A stretch of DNA of 61,630 nucleotides from Planctomycetota bacterium. Lineage in GTDB: Bacteria > Planctomycetota > SZUA-567 > H5-PLA8. The position numbers were made by a program, and so were the translations under genes. Positions 32,867-40,868 of this stretch are shown here, in pieces. The stretch lies in NCBI GenBank assembly GCA_016200135.1, contig JACQFI010000051.1, positions 1 through 61,630 on the forward strand, written 5' to 3'. The notes beneath the pieces were generated by a model. It was not told where the DNA came from, searched no databases, and saw nothing but the letters and a program-made list of their open reading frames with translations. Numbering within the stretch: the first letter of the stretch is position 1; each line of letters opens with the position of its first letter.

Positions 32867-34153
32867 ATGTCCACGATCACGCTGGTTCTGCGCGAGATGC
32901 TCCACCGCCGGCTCAACTTCGCGCTCGGCGTGCTCGCGGTGGCCGCGGCGGCGGCGTGCCTGGCGGGCGCCATGACGCGGCTCGAGGCGCACCGCCTGCG
33001 CTCGGAAGAGATCCTGGCCCAGCGGCAGGCCGAGACCGCCGAGCGCCTTAAGCAAATGAAGGGCGACGTGCGCAAGATCACCCTGCAACTCCAGTTCAAC
33101 ATCACGATCCTCGCGAAAGAGCAGAACCGGAAAGACTTCCTGATCAACCATTACGCCGAGGCGTCGATGCCGGAAGAGTATGCGGCGAAGCTTGGGCAGT
33201 CCGACCTGACGGCGATCAACCACCTCGAGCCGAGCCTGACGCAGAAGATTACGTGGACCGAGCAGAATTGCCCCATGATCCTCACCGGCGTGCGCGGTGA
33301 GGTCCCGCTGCGGCTGGTGGACGCGAAGAAGCCGTTTCATCAGCCCGTGCCAAAGGGTTCGGTGGCGCTGGGCCAGGAACTCGCGCGCCAAGCCGGAGTC
33401 TCGCCGGGAGGAGCCGTGAAAATCCTTGGACGCGAGTTCAAGGTCGCGGCGGTCCACGACCCGCGCGGCAATGTGGACGATGTGACGGCGTGGGTGCACC
33501 TCCAGGAAGCGCAAGAACTGCTGAAGAAGCCCGGGCAGATCAACGCGATGAAGGCGATGAATTGCGAGTGTTCGCTCGCCGACCTGGACAAGATTCCGGG
33601 CAAGATCGAGGCCATCCTGCCGGGCGTCCAGGCAATCCTCGACAAGCCCCCTGCGGACGTTCGCACGGCCGCGCTGGCACGAGCGGAAGAAGAGAGCCAG
33701 GCGGCGCTGGCGGCGGAGCAGGCGCACCGCGAGCGGATCGGCCAGGAACTCGAAGCGTCCGCCGCGCTAGTGGTCCCGCTGGTGGGCGCGGCGAGCGCGG
33801 TCTGGCTCGCGTTCCTCGCCTTCAGCAACGTGCGGGCGCGGCGCGAAGAGATCGGGATCCTGCGCGCGCTGGGCGTGCGCGGGGCGAAGGTGCTCGCACT
33901 CTTCATGCTGCGCGCGGCCGTTTTGGGCGTGCTCGGCGGCGCGCTGGGGTATGCATTGGGATTCGCGGCGGGCTGGTGGTGGAGCGGCGCGGCGGAATCC
34001 GGCGTCGCGTTCGCCGCGCAGCGGCTCTTCTCTGCCGGGTGCCTGGCGCTGGTATTGGCGGGCGGGCCGCTGCTGGCGGCGCTGGCGAGCTGGCTCCCGG
34101 CGCTCGCGGCGGCGCAGCGGGATCCCGCCGAGTTGCTGCGCGCGGACGCATAG
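32867..34153 (+). CDS. ABC transporter permease, FtsX/MacB type
   Basis: The product is 428 residues from the ATG at 32867. One N-terminal helix (about 17-35) precedes a roughly 230-residue extracytoplasmic domain. Three C-terminal helices (about 300-325, 345-370, 390-415) follow, the FtsX/MacB topology. The conserved cytoplasmic segment RARREEIGILRALGVRGAKV lies after the second helix, and RDPAELLRADA ends the protein. An Ala/Glu-rich coiled coil precedes helix 2. It pairs with the LolD-type ATPase 100 bp downstream. Such mechanotransmission transporters drive lipoprotein, peptide or signalling events rather than classical transport. Confidence 0.9.
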   Translation: MSTITLVLREMLHRRLNFALGVLAVAAAAACLAGAMTRLEAHRLRSEEILAQRQAETAERLKQMKGDVRKITLQLQFNITILAKEQNRKDFLINHYAEASMPEEYAAKLGQSDLTAINHLEPSLTQKITWTEQNCPMILTGVRGEVPLRLVDAKKPFHQPVPKGSVALGQELARQAGVSPGGAVKILGREFKVAAVHDPRGNVDDVTAWVHLQEAQELLKKPGQINAMKAMNCECSLADLDKIPGKIEAILPGVQAILDKPPADVRTAALARAEEESQAALAAEQAHRERIGQELEASAALVVPLVGAASAVWLAFLAFSNVRARREEIGILRALGVRGAKVLALFMLRAAVLGVLGGALGYALGFAAGWWWSGAAESGVAFAAQRLFSAGCLALVLAGGPLLAALASWLPALAAAQRDPAELLRADA

Positions 34154-34156
34154 GGC

Positions 34157-34196
34157 ACCCCCTCCCTAACCCTCCCCCGCAAGGGGCGGGAAATGG
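34157..34196. repeat. CCCTCCCTAACCC hairpin, copy 1
   Basis: CACCCCCTCCCTAACCCTCCCC is followed by GCAAGGGGCGGG between the permease and ATPase genes. Related CT-rich hairpins lie at 37727-37768 and 42732-42831. They form one dispersed family. Confidence 0.75.
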
Positions 34197-34252
34197 GGTC
34201 GGCGCTCACGTTGGAAGAGGACGCATAGGTTTTCAGGAGACGCCGAACGGCC

Positions 34253-34927
34253 ATGCTTGCGGTGCGCGATCTGACCAAGAGCTTTACCGGCCCGGGCGGC
34301 GAGGTCCGCGCGCTCGCGGGCGTGAGCTTCGAGCTCGCGGCGGGCGATTTCCTGGCCGTGCAGGGCCACAGCGGCAGCGGCAAGACCACGCTGCTGCTCG
34401 CCTGCGGCGCCTTGCAGCGCCCGGACAGCGGGAGCGTGACAATCGCGGGCCAGGACCCGTACCGCCTGGGCGCGGAGGAACGCGCAGCCTTCCGCGCGCG
34501 GCACATCGGCTTCGTCTTCCAGCAGTTCCACCTGATCCCGTATCTCACGGTGCTCGAGAACGTGCTCGCGCCGCTGCTGGCGCTGAACGCTTCCGCCGCG
34601 CCCGCGCGCGCCATGGAACTGCTCGAGCGCTTCCAGATCCAAGACCGCGCGGCGCACCGGCCGCAGCAGTTGAGCACCGGCGAACGGCAGCGCACGGCGC
34701 TCGCGCGCGCGCTGCTGCACCGGCCCAAGCTGATTCTCGCGGACGAGCCCACCGGGAACCTCGACGAACAGAACGCGGACACGGTGCTCGACAGTCTGCG
34801 CGAGCTGGCTAAAGAGGGCGCGGCGGTGCTGATGGTCACGCACGACAACCGCCTCGCGGCCAAGGCCGCGCGCGTGCTGGCGCTCGAACACGGCAGGCCG
34901 AAAGCGGAGGCCGCGCATGCCCACTAG
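34253..34927 (+). CDS. ABC transporter ATPase, LolD/MacB type
   Basis: The product is 224 residues, the usual length. Walker A is GHSGSGKTT, the signature is LSTGERQR, Walker B is LILADEPTGNLD and the switch region is VTHD. The TGNLDE motif is typical of the LolD/MacB/FtsE branch. It should pair with the FtsX-type permease just upstream. Its last 11 bp overlap the start of the tandem binding-protein gene, which ties the exporter and importer halves of the cluster to one transcript. Confidence 0.93.
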   Translation: MLAVRDLTKSFTGPGGEVRALAGVSFELAAGDFLAVQGHSGSGKTTLLLACGALQRPDSGSVTIAGQDPYRLGAEERAAFRARHIGFVFQQFHLIPYLTVLENVLAPLLALNASAAPARAMELLERFQIQDRAAHRPQQLSTGERQRTALARALLHRPKLILADEPTGNLDEQNADTVLDSLRELAKEGAAVLMVTHDNRLAAKAARVLALEHGRPKAEAAHAH

Positions 34928-36473
34928 CAAGGCCCTGGTGATCTTCGCCTCGCTGGCCGCCTTTGGGGCGCTGGCCGCGCTGCTGTACGTGACGGGCGGC
35001 AAGCCGGAGCAGGCGGGCGCGCCCAAGGCCGAAGCGGACGGGAGCGGCGGCGCGCCGCGCGAGAGCATCGTGGTCTACTGCGCGGTCGGACTGCGCCCGC
35101 CGGTTGAACTCGCCGCGAAACGCTTTCAGGCCGAGACCGGAACCCAGGTGGACCTCGACTACGACAACTCGGGCAGCCTGCTGGGCAAGCTGAAACTCGA
35201 GAAGGCGGCGAATCCCCACGGCGACCTGTACATCCCCGCGGACGACAGCTTCATCGGCCTCGCGCGGGAGGCCGAGCTCATCCGCGAGGTCCTGCCGCTC
35301 GCGCGCTTCCGCGCCGTGCTGGCGGTGAAGCCCGGCAATCCGAAGCAGATCAAGGCGCTCGACGATCTGCTGCGCAGCGACGTGACGTTTGTAATCTGCG
35401 AAGAGAAGGCGGCGGTGGGCCGGGTAAGCAAGCAGGTTCTGCAGCAGGCGGGCAAGTTCGAGGCGCTGAAGGCCAAGGCGAAGTCGGAGAAGGCGACCGT
35501 CACCGAGGCGGCGATGGTGGTGCAGGCCTCGAACGAGGTGGACGCGGCGTTTGTCTGGGATTCGACGGCGCGGCAGTTCAAACTGGATATTATGGAGACG
35601 CCCGAACTGAAAAGCGCGGCAGCGACCATCGCCGCTTCCGTGATCGCCACCAGCCCGCATCCCACTGCGGCGCTGCGCTTCGCGCGTTACCTGTGCGCGC
35701 CTGAAAAGGGCGCGAAGATCTTCGAGGAGAAATTCTACGAGCCGCTCCCCGGCGATCCGTGGGCGGTCACGCCGGCGCTCACGCTCTTCGCCGGAGGCAC
35801 CAACCGCATCGCCGTCGAAGCCACGCTGAAAGCGTTCGAGGCGCGCGAGGGCTGCACGCTCAACACCACCTTCGCGGGCTGCGGTACGCTCAACGGCATG
35901 ATCGAGACCGGCCGCGGCAACCCCGACCTGTACTTGACCTGCGACGCGAGCTTCCTGACCAAGGTGGCCGACCGCTTCGAAGTTCCGGAAGACGTCGCGA
36001 CGACCCAGCTCACGATTTTGGTCCGCAAGGAGAAAGCAGACGCGATCCATTCGCTTGAAGATCTGGGCAAAGAAGGCATCTCGCTGGGCGTCGGCGACGA
36101 AGAGTTGGGCGCGCTGGGCATGCTCACGGCGAAAGTATTGAAGGAGCGCGGCCTCTACGATGCCGTGCGCAAGAACGTGAAGGTGACCTCGCCCACTGCG
36201 CACGAACTCGTCCTGCAAGTGGAAGCCCACGACAAGCTCGACGCCGCCATCGTCTACCGCGTCAACTGCAACCGCATCGACAAGGAGAAGCTCTTCACCC
36301 TGTCCGTCGAAGGACCGACCGCGGTCGCGAACCAGAACGTGGCCGTCGCCAGGAACACGCAGAACCACCAGCTCGCGGAGCGGCTGCTCAAGCAGCTCTT
36401 GTCCCTGGATTCCCGCGCACACTTCGAGGTGGAGGGCTTTAAGTGGAAGGCGCGGCCGGCCCAAAAACCGTGA
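34917..36473 (+). CDS. Membrane-anchored tandem ModA-like oxyanion-binding protein
   Basis: The product is 518 residues. An N-terminal membrane anchor (KALVIFASLAAFGALAALLYV) is followed by two consecutive type-II periplasmic binding domains. Domain 1 (about 48-280) begins IVVYCAVGLRPPVELAAKRF with DYDNSGSLLGKL. Domain 2 (about 283-515) begins LTLFAGGTNRIAVEATLKAF with TFAGCGTLNGMI. Single-domain ModA/WtpA/TupA proteins are about 230-350 residues, so this is a fusion of two. The first domain resembles molybdate or tungstate binders. Lipid or helix anchoring keeps it at the ModB channel encoded next. The start overlaps the ATPase gene by 11 bp and the end overlaps modB by 4 bp. Confidence 0.88.
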   Translation: MPTSKALVIFASLAAFGALAALLYVTGGKPEQAGAPKAEADGSGGAPRESIVVYCAVGLRPPVELAAKRFQAETGTQVDLDYDNSGSLLGKLKLEKAANPHGDLYIPADDSFIGLAREAELIREVLPLARFRAVLAVKPGNPKQIKALDDLLRSDVTFVICEEKAAVGRVSKQVLQQAGKFEALKAKAKSEKATVTEAAMVVQASNEVDAAFVWDSTARQFKLDIMETPELKSAAATIAASVIATSPHPTAALRFARYLCAPEKGAKIFEEKFYEPLPGDPWAVTPALTLFAGGTNRIAVEATLKAFEAREGCTLNTTFAGCGTLNGMIETGRGNPDLYLTCDASFLTKVADRFEVPEDVATTQLTILVRKEKADAIHSLEDLGKEGISLGVGDEELGALGMLTAKVLKERGLYDAVRKNVKVTSPTAHELVLQVEAHDKLDAAIVYRVNCNRIDKEKLFTLSVEGPTAVANQNVAVARNTQNHQLAERLLKQLLSLDSRAHFEVEGFKWKARPAQKP

Positions 36474-37327
36474 GCGCTCCCGCGCCCACGCCTACGCCTA
36501 CGCCGGACCCGGCGCGGCCGGAACTCCGGCGCGCCGAACCCGCGCGCGTGCCTTCCGATCTCCCGTTCGTGCTTTCATTGGCCGTACTCGGCGGCGCCTA
36601 CACGCTGCTGATCGTGCTGCTGGTGCTGGCGGACTTCGCCTACACGTCCGCCGACGCGCTGGGCAAGGCGCTGCAGACGCCCGAGATCCGCTATTCCATC
36701 CGGCTGAGCCTGCTCTCGTGCACGCTCACGACGCTGATCTCGCTCTGGGTCGCCGTGCCGCTGGGCTACCTGATGTCGCGCTTCGAATTCCGCGGCAAGA
36801 ATTTGCTCGATTCCATCCTGGATATTCCCATCGTGCTCCCGCCGCTGGTCATCGGGCTCTCGCTGCTGATCCTCTTCAACTATCCACCGTTCTCCTGGCT
36901 GAGCCGCTGGGTGGTCTACGAGGTCCCTGCGGTGGTGTTGGCGCAGTTCACGGTCGCGGCGGCCTTCGCCGTCCGGACGATGCGCGTGACGTTCGACCAG
37001 ATTCCGGTGCGGCAGGAACAGGTGGCCCTCACGCTGGGCTGCAACCGCAGCCAGGCGTTCTGGCGCGTGGTGCTGCCGGAAGCGCGGCGCGGGATGCTCA
37101 CCGCCGCGATCCTCGCGTGGGCGCGCTCGCTGGGCGAGTTCGGCCCGATCCTCATCTTCGCGGGCTCGACGCGCTTTCGCACCGAGGTGCTGCCGACGAC
37201 GGTGTATCTCGAGATGCAGTCCGGCAACCTGCAGGGCATGCTGGCGGTCTCGATGATCATGATCGTCTCGGCGCTCGCGGTGCTGTTCGTCATTCGGTTC
37301 TTCGGGTTGCGCAAGATATACGGATAA
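36470..37327 (+). CDS. Molybdate/tungstate ABC permease (ModB-like)
   Basis: The product is 285 residues from GTG 36470, which overlaps the upstream stop as GTGA; a GTG at 36443 would add nine residues. An N-terminal Pro/Thr-rich cytoplasmic tail (about 1-35) is unusual. Six hydrophobic helices follow. The EAA loop reads EQVALTLGCNRSQAFWRVVLPEARRG (split over about 185-212), and FGPILIFAGSTRFRTEVLPTTVYLEMQSG is strongly ModB/CysT-like. It should form the channel for the tandem ModA-like protein and the ModC-like ATPase at 30937. Confidence 0.92.
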   Translation: MSAPAPTPTPTPDPARPELRRAEPARVPSDLPFVLSLAVLGGAYTLLIVLLVLADFAYTSADALGKALQTPEIRYSIRLSLLSCTLTTLISLWVAVPLGYLMSRFEFRGKNLLDSILDIPIVLPPLVIGLSLLILFNYPPFSWLSRWVVYEVPAVVLAQFTVAAAFAVRTMRVTFDQIPVRQEQVALTLGCNRSQAFWRVVLPEARRGMLTAAILAWARSLGEFGPILIFAGSTRFRTEVLPTTVYLEMQSGNLQGMLAVSMIMIVSALAVLFVIRFFGLRKIYG

Positions 37328-37347
37328 GGAGCCGCGCGGGAATACTT

Positions 37348-37620
37348 ATGAAGATTCGCGTCTCGTTTTCCGCCCACCTGCGCACGGCCGCCGGCGGCGC
37401 CGGTATCGAGCTGGAACTGCCCGCGGGCGCGCGCGTGGGCGACGCCGTGACCGCGACGGCGCGCGGCGGCAAGCCCGAACTGGCTTCGGCGCTTCTGGAT
37501 GCATCCGGCAAGCCGCGCGAGACGCTGCTCCTCTTTTTAGATGACGAGCAGGCCGCGGCGGGCGACGCGCTTGCGGAGGGCGTCGAGCTGACGCTGGTCG
37601 CGCCGATCTCGGGCGGGTAA
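37348..37620 (+). CDS. MoaD/ThiS-type sulfur-carrier protein
   Basis: The product is 90 residues with a beta-grasp pattern (MKIRVSFSAHLRTAAGG, IELELPAGARVGDAV, VELTLVAPISGG). It ends in the Gly-Gly tail required for adenylation and thiocarboxylation. It closely follows modB (20 bp) and is followed by an E1-like gene, the usual activating partner. The context suggests molybdopterin or tungstopterin synthesis, but no MoaE is present in the window. It could therefore serve another thiocarboxylate pathway. A classical MoaD is about 80-90 residues, in agreement. Confidence 0.88.
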   Translation: MKIRVSFSAHLRTAAGGAGIELELPAGARVGDAVTATARGGKPELASALLDASGKPRETLLLFLDDEQAAAGDALAEGVELTLVAPISGG

Positions 37621-37726
37621 CGGCCGTGGAGCGTAGAGCGAATGACGCTGGGCGGAAAAGACAGTGGGGCGGGCGTCCCTGCCCGCCGTGGTAGACGCAC
37701 CCTAGTAGTGCCTCACGAATGTTGAC

Positions 37727-37768
37727 GTTTTTTCCCTCCCCTCTTGCGGGGGAGGGAAAACTTCACGA
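37727..37768. repeat. TTTTCCCTCCCC hairpin, copy 2
   Basis: TTTTTTCCCTCCCCTC-TTGC-GGGGGAGGGAAAA is a near-perfect hairpin with 12-14 bp arms in the 187-bp gap between the MoaD-like and E1-like genes. It could act as a transcription terminator or RNA stabiliser. Related copies lie at 34157-34196 and 42732-42831. Confidence 0.8.
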
Positions 37769-37807
37769 AGCGTGGGGCACTACACTAGCAAGCGGAGCAG
37801 GCAAAGC

Positions 37808-38560
37808 GTGAGTCATGACCTGAGCGCACGGGACCGCGAGGTCTACGAGTGGCAGATGTGGGTGCCGGATTTCGGCGCCGCGGGCCAGCGCAAGCTCAAG
37901 AACGCCTCGGTGCTGATCTCGCGCTGCGGCGGGCTCGGCAGTTACGTCGCGTATGGACTGGCGTCCGCGGGCGTCGGACGGCTGGTGCTCGCGCACGCGG
38001 GGAACCTCAAGCCTGCCGACTTGAACCGGCAGATTCTCATGACCGCCGACTGGCTGGGCAAGCCGCGCGTGGAATGCGCGGCGCGGCGGTTGAAAGAACT
38101 GAAACCCGATCTCGAAGTGCTGGCCATCGGCGAGAACATGTGCGCGGCCAACGCGGAGCGCATCGTCGGCGAGGCCGACCTCGTGGTGGACTGCGCGCCG
38201 ATCTTTGAAGAACGGTTTGCCATGAACGCGGCCTGCGTGCGCCAGCGCAAGCCGCTGATCGAGTGCTCGATGTACGAGTTCGAGTGCCAGATCACGACCG
38301 TCCGGCCGGGCAAGACGCCGTGCCTTGCCTGCCTGCACCCGCAGAAACCCGAAGCGTGGAAGCGGCAGTTCCCGGTCTTCGGCGCGGTGGCGGGAACCGT
38401 CGGCTGCCTGGGCGCGGCGGAAGCCATCAAAGTGCTGAGCGGCGTCGGCGAACCGCTGTACGGCCGCATGCTGCGCGGCGACCTGCGCGCGATGGCCTTC
38501 CGCACGTTCAAGCTCAAGCGCGATCCGGCCTGCAAGGTCTGCGGCGGGATTGGCGGGTAA
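37808..38560 (+). CDS. E1-like (MoeB/ThiF/HesA family) enzyme, divergent
   Basis: The product is 250 residues from GTG 37808. The Rossmann segment CGGLGSYVAYGLASAGVG (40-57) and LNRQ (72-75) match MoeB/ThiF. Two zinc CxxC pairs are present: Cys172/175 in CLAC and Cys242/245 in CKVC. The usual DCTDN motif is DCAPI here, so the Asp that normally supports adenylation is missing. The acidic loop before LNRQ is also altered. It may still activate the adjacent Gly-Gly carrier by a modified mechanism, or bind it without catalysis. The GTG start is chosen because the domain begins there and upstream sequence is repeat. Confidence 0.85.
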   Translation: MSHDLSARDREVYEWQMWVPDFGAAGQRKLKNASVLISRCGGLGSYVAYGLASAGVGRLVLAHAGNLKPADLNRQILMTADWLGKPRVECAARRLKELKPDLEVLAIGENMCAANAERIVGEADLVVDCAPIFEERFAMNAACVRQRKPLIECSMYEFECQITTVRPGKTPCLACLHPQKPEAWKRQFPVFGAVAGTVGCLGAAEAIKVLSGVGEPLYGRMLRGDLRAMAFRTFKLKRDPACKVCGGIGG

Positions 38561-38730
38561 TATCTATTTCGCCTGACGCGCCTGGCGCAGGCTAGAAAAC
38601 ATGGCACAGGCGTCGCGCCTGCGGCGCTACTCTGCGCCCACATGCCGGCGCGCACGCGCCGGTTTGAAAGCCATGGGCAAGTTACACCGGCGGGACGCCG
38701 GCGCCACGGCCGCCGCGCCGGAAACCTTGC
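38561..38730. repeat. CAGGCG/GCCTGCG-type palindromes at the GntR 5' end
   Basis: Four small palindromes follow one another: GCCTGGCGCAGGC, CAGGCGTCGCGCCTG, CCGGCGCG-CA-CGCGCCGG (38645-38662) and CCGGCGGGACGCCGG. They resemble GCAGGCAGGATGCCTGCGG at 13319-13338. The last one lies inside the possible coding region of the GntR protein, where it encodes RRDAGA. One of the palindromes could also be an autoregulatory operator. Confidence 0.6.
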
Positions 38731-39647
38731 GTGCGCCAGACGGCCAGCCACGGAGCGCCGGCGTGCTCGCGCCGGGGGAGCGCGTGCGCGAGCTCCACTA
38801 CGCCGCGCGCTGCGCGGTCTCGCGCACGCCCGTCCGCGAGGCCATCGCGCTGTTGCTGCGCCGAAAAGCGTTGGAGACGAACGGCCGCCGCGGCGCGTGG
38901 ATACGCATCGGCCGCACGCAGGCGCGCGGGCTCTTGAAGGCCGCGCCCTTTGCCACGGACGGCGAGAGCCGGTCCGGCAGCGCGCGGCTGGCGTTTGTCG
39001 AAGCGGCGAACCGCTTGCGTGTGATGCTTGGCGACAGCCGCGCCTTCCCCCGCCCCATCCTGAAAGATGCGGCGGTGGCGCGCGCGCTGAAGGTTTCGCG
39101 CACCACCGCCAACCGCGCGCTGGCGCTGCTGGCACGCGAGAACCTGCTGGAACCGCTGCCGCGCCGAGGCTGGAAGCGCGTGCGGCTGGAGCCGCGCGAG
39201 TTCCTTGATTGGTACGACTTCCGGCTGGCCGTCGAGCCCGCCGCGCTGCGCTCGGCCTGGCCGCGCCTGGACCTCGGCGCGCTGCGCGCCTTGGCCGAGC
39301 GCACGCGCAAGGCCGCGACCAGCCGCGGAGCGAAGGCGCTGAGCACCGCGCAGCGCGTCGCGTTGGACGTCGAACTGCACCACCGCATCCTGCTCGCGTG
39401 CTCGAACCGGTTCCTGAAGCGCGCCATGGAAGAACAGGAGAGCCTGCGTTTCATCGCGGTCTCGCCCACGTGGCGGCTGCCGCACCGCGCGGAACAGACG
39501 TTTCAGGAGCACACGCCGATCTTGAACGCAATCCTGGCCGGACGGCGGGCCGCGGCCGAGCGCGCCCTGCGCAGGCATCTCGCCCACGCGCGCGCGCATC
39601 TGGCGCGCTGCCTGCGAGTACTGGAAACCAAGAAAGGAGCGCGTTGA
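38673..39647 (+). CDS. GntR/FCD-type regulator with two winged-helix segments
   Basis: From the ATG at 38673 the product is 324 residues; GTG 38763 would give 294 and avoids repeat-derived N-terminal residues. A first GntR-type winged helix (LAPGERVRELHYAARCAVSR, TPVREAIALLLRRKALE) is followed about 70 residues later by a second one (ILKDAAVARALKVSRTTANR, ALALLARENLLEPLPRRGW). An FCD-like helical effector domain follows (DFRLAVEPAALR, VELHHRILLACSN, EHTPILNAILAGR). GntR regulators normally have one DNA-binding domain. It overlaps the next gene by TGATG. It probably controls the downstream sugar-acid genes. Confidence 0.85.
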   Translation: MGKLHRRDAGATAAAPETLRAPDGQPRSAGVLAPGERVRELHYAARCAVSRTPVREAIALLLRRKALETNGRRGAWIRIGRTQARGLLKAAPFATDGESRSGSARLAFVEAANRLRVMLGDSRAFPRPILKDAAVARALKVSRTTANRALALLARENLLEPLPRRGWKRVRLEPREFLDWYDFRLAVEPAALRSAWPRLDLGALRALAERTRKAATSRGAKALSTAQRVALDVELHHRILLACSNRFLKRAMEEQESLRFIAVSPTWRLPHRAEQTFQEHTPILNAILAGRRAAAERALRRHLAHARAHLARCLRVLETKKGAR

Positions 39648-40849
39648 TGGCGCAGACGCTCAAGGTCGCGTTTGTCGGCGGGCCGATGTACGACGGCCTC
39701 TACGAGCGTTTACCTCGGTTCGAGAAGGCTACGGGCCTGCGCGTGGAGGTCGGCTTTAAAGGCGATCACCCGGCGCTGAACGAGCACCTCGAAAAGCAGG
39801 GCGCCGAATACGATCTGGTCTCGACGCACAACAAGTATTCGCCGAGCCAGGCGCATTTCCTGCGCCCGCTGGACGGACTGGTCTCCAAGCAGGAGCTCGC
39901 GCGCTTCGCGCCCGCGACGGTGGAGCTGATGCGCTACAAAGGCGCGCTGCTGCAACTCCCGCGCGTGATCGACAGCAAGATCGTCTTCTACCGCAAGGAC
40001 CTCTTCGACGATTCGTCCATCCGCGAGGCGTACCGAAAACGATTTGGCCGCGAGCTTGGCGTGCCGCAGACGTGGGACGAATTCGCCGCGACCGCCGCGT
40101 TCTGCCATCAGGACGACGCGCACGCGGGGTTCGTCTTTCCGGGCAAGGAGTCGGGGCTGTTCGGACACTTCTACGAGATTCTGGTGAGCGCGGGCGGCGA
40201 GCTCTTCACGCCGGAGCTCGAACCGGCGTTCGTGAGCGACGCGGGGCGCTACGCGGCCCAGTTGCTCACGCGGCTGTACCGCGAGGCCGCGCCGAAGGCG
40301 CTGGTCGACTGGCACTACGACCAGGTCGCGGCGCATTTCCTGGCGGGCAAGGCGGCACTGACGACCGATTGGCCGGGCTCGTATCATGCGTATCGGCACA
40401 GTCCAAGCGTAGGAGCGAAGTTCGACGTGGCGATTTATCCGCAAGGACCGTCCGGCAAGCGCAGCGTGTACTCGGGCGGGCATTCGTTCGCGCTCACGAC
40501 GGGCACGCGCGACGTTCCGGCGGCGCTGGACCTGCTGCGCTTTCTCACTTCGGACGAGAGCCAGACGCACGAGGCCCGGCTGGGCAGCGTGGTTCCGAGC
40601 CTCAAGGCGATGCAAACGGTGCGCACGGAAGCGGCGCCAGGTTCGCGCGAAGCCCGGCGGCTGGAGATCCTTGAAGAGACCATGCGGCACTGCATGACGA
40701 TTCCGCCGAAGTTCCCCGCGTATCCGCCGTGCGAGGACGCGCTGTGGGCGTCGGTGCGCAGCGCGCTGACGGGCGAACGCAGCGCGCAGGCGGCGCTCGA
40801 ACATGCGGCGGCGGCGATCCAAAAGATCGTGCGCGCGGCGAAGCCGTGA
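39647..40849 (+). CDS. Family-1 extracellular-type solute-binding protein without signal peptide
   Basis: The product is 400 residues from the ATG at 39647 (AAGAAAGGAG upstream, overlap TGATG with the GntR gene). It matches sugar-binding proteins of ABC importers: RLPRFEKATGLRVEV, PQTWDEFAATAAFC, FLAGKAALTTDWPG, and a C-terminal PALDLLRFLTSDESQ region. The protein begins directly with the first beta strand (LKVAFVGGPMYDG), so no signal peptide, Tat motif or lipobox exists. No permease or ATPase gene accompanies it. It may work in the cytoplasm as a ligand sensor with GntR, or be a defective import component. Confidence 0.87.
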   Translation: MAQTLKVAFVGGPMYDGLYERLPRFEKATGLRVEVGFKGDHPALNEHLEKQGAEYDLVSTHNKYSPSQAHFLRPLDGLVSKQELARFAPATVELMRYKGALLQLPRVIDSKIVFYRKDLFDDSSIREAYRKRFGRELGVPQTWDEFAATAAFCHQDDAHAGFVFPGKESGLFGHFYEILVSAGGELFTPELEPAFVSDAGRYAAQLLTRLYREAAPKALVDWHYDQVAAHFLAGKAALTTDWPGSYHAYRHSPSVGAKFDVAIYPQGPSGKRSVYSGGHSFALTTGTRDVPAALDLLRFLTSDESQTHEARLGSVVPSLKAMQTVRTEAAPGSREARRLEILEETMRHCMTIPPKFPAYPPCEDALWASVRSALTGERSAQAALEHAAAAIQKIVRAAKP

Positions 40850-40868
40850 AGACTCGGAGGAGCCGGAC

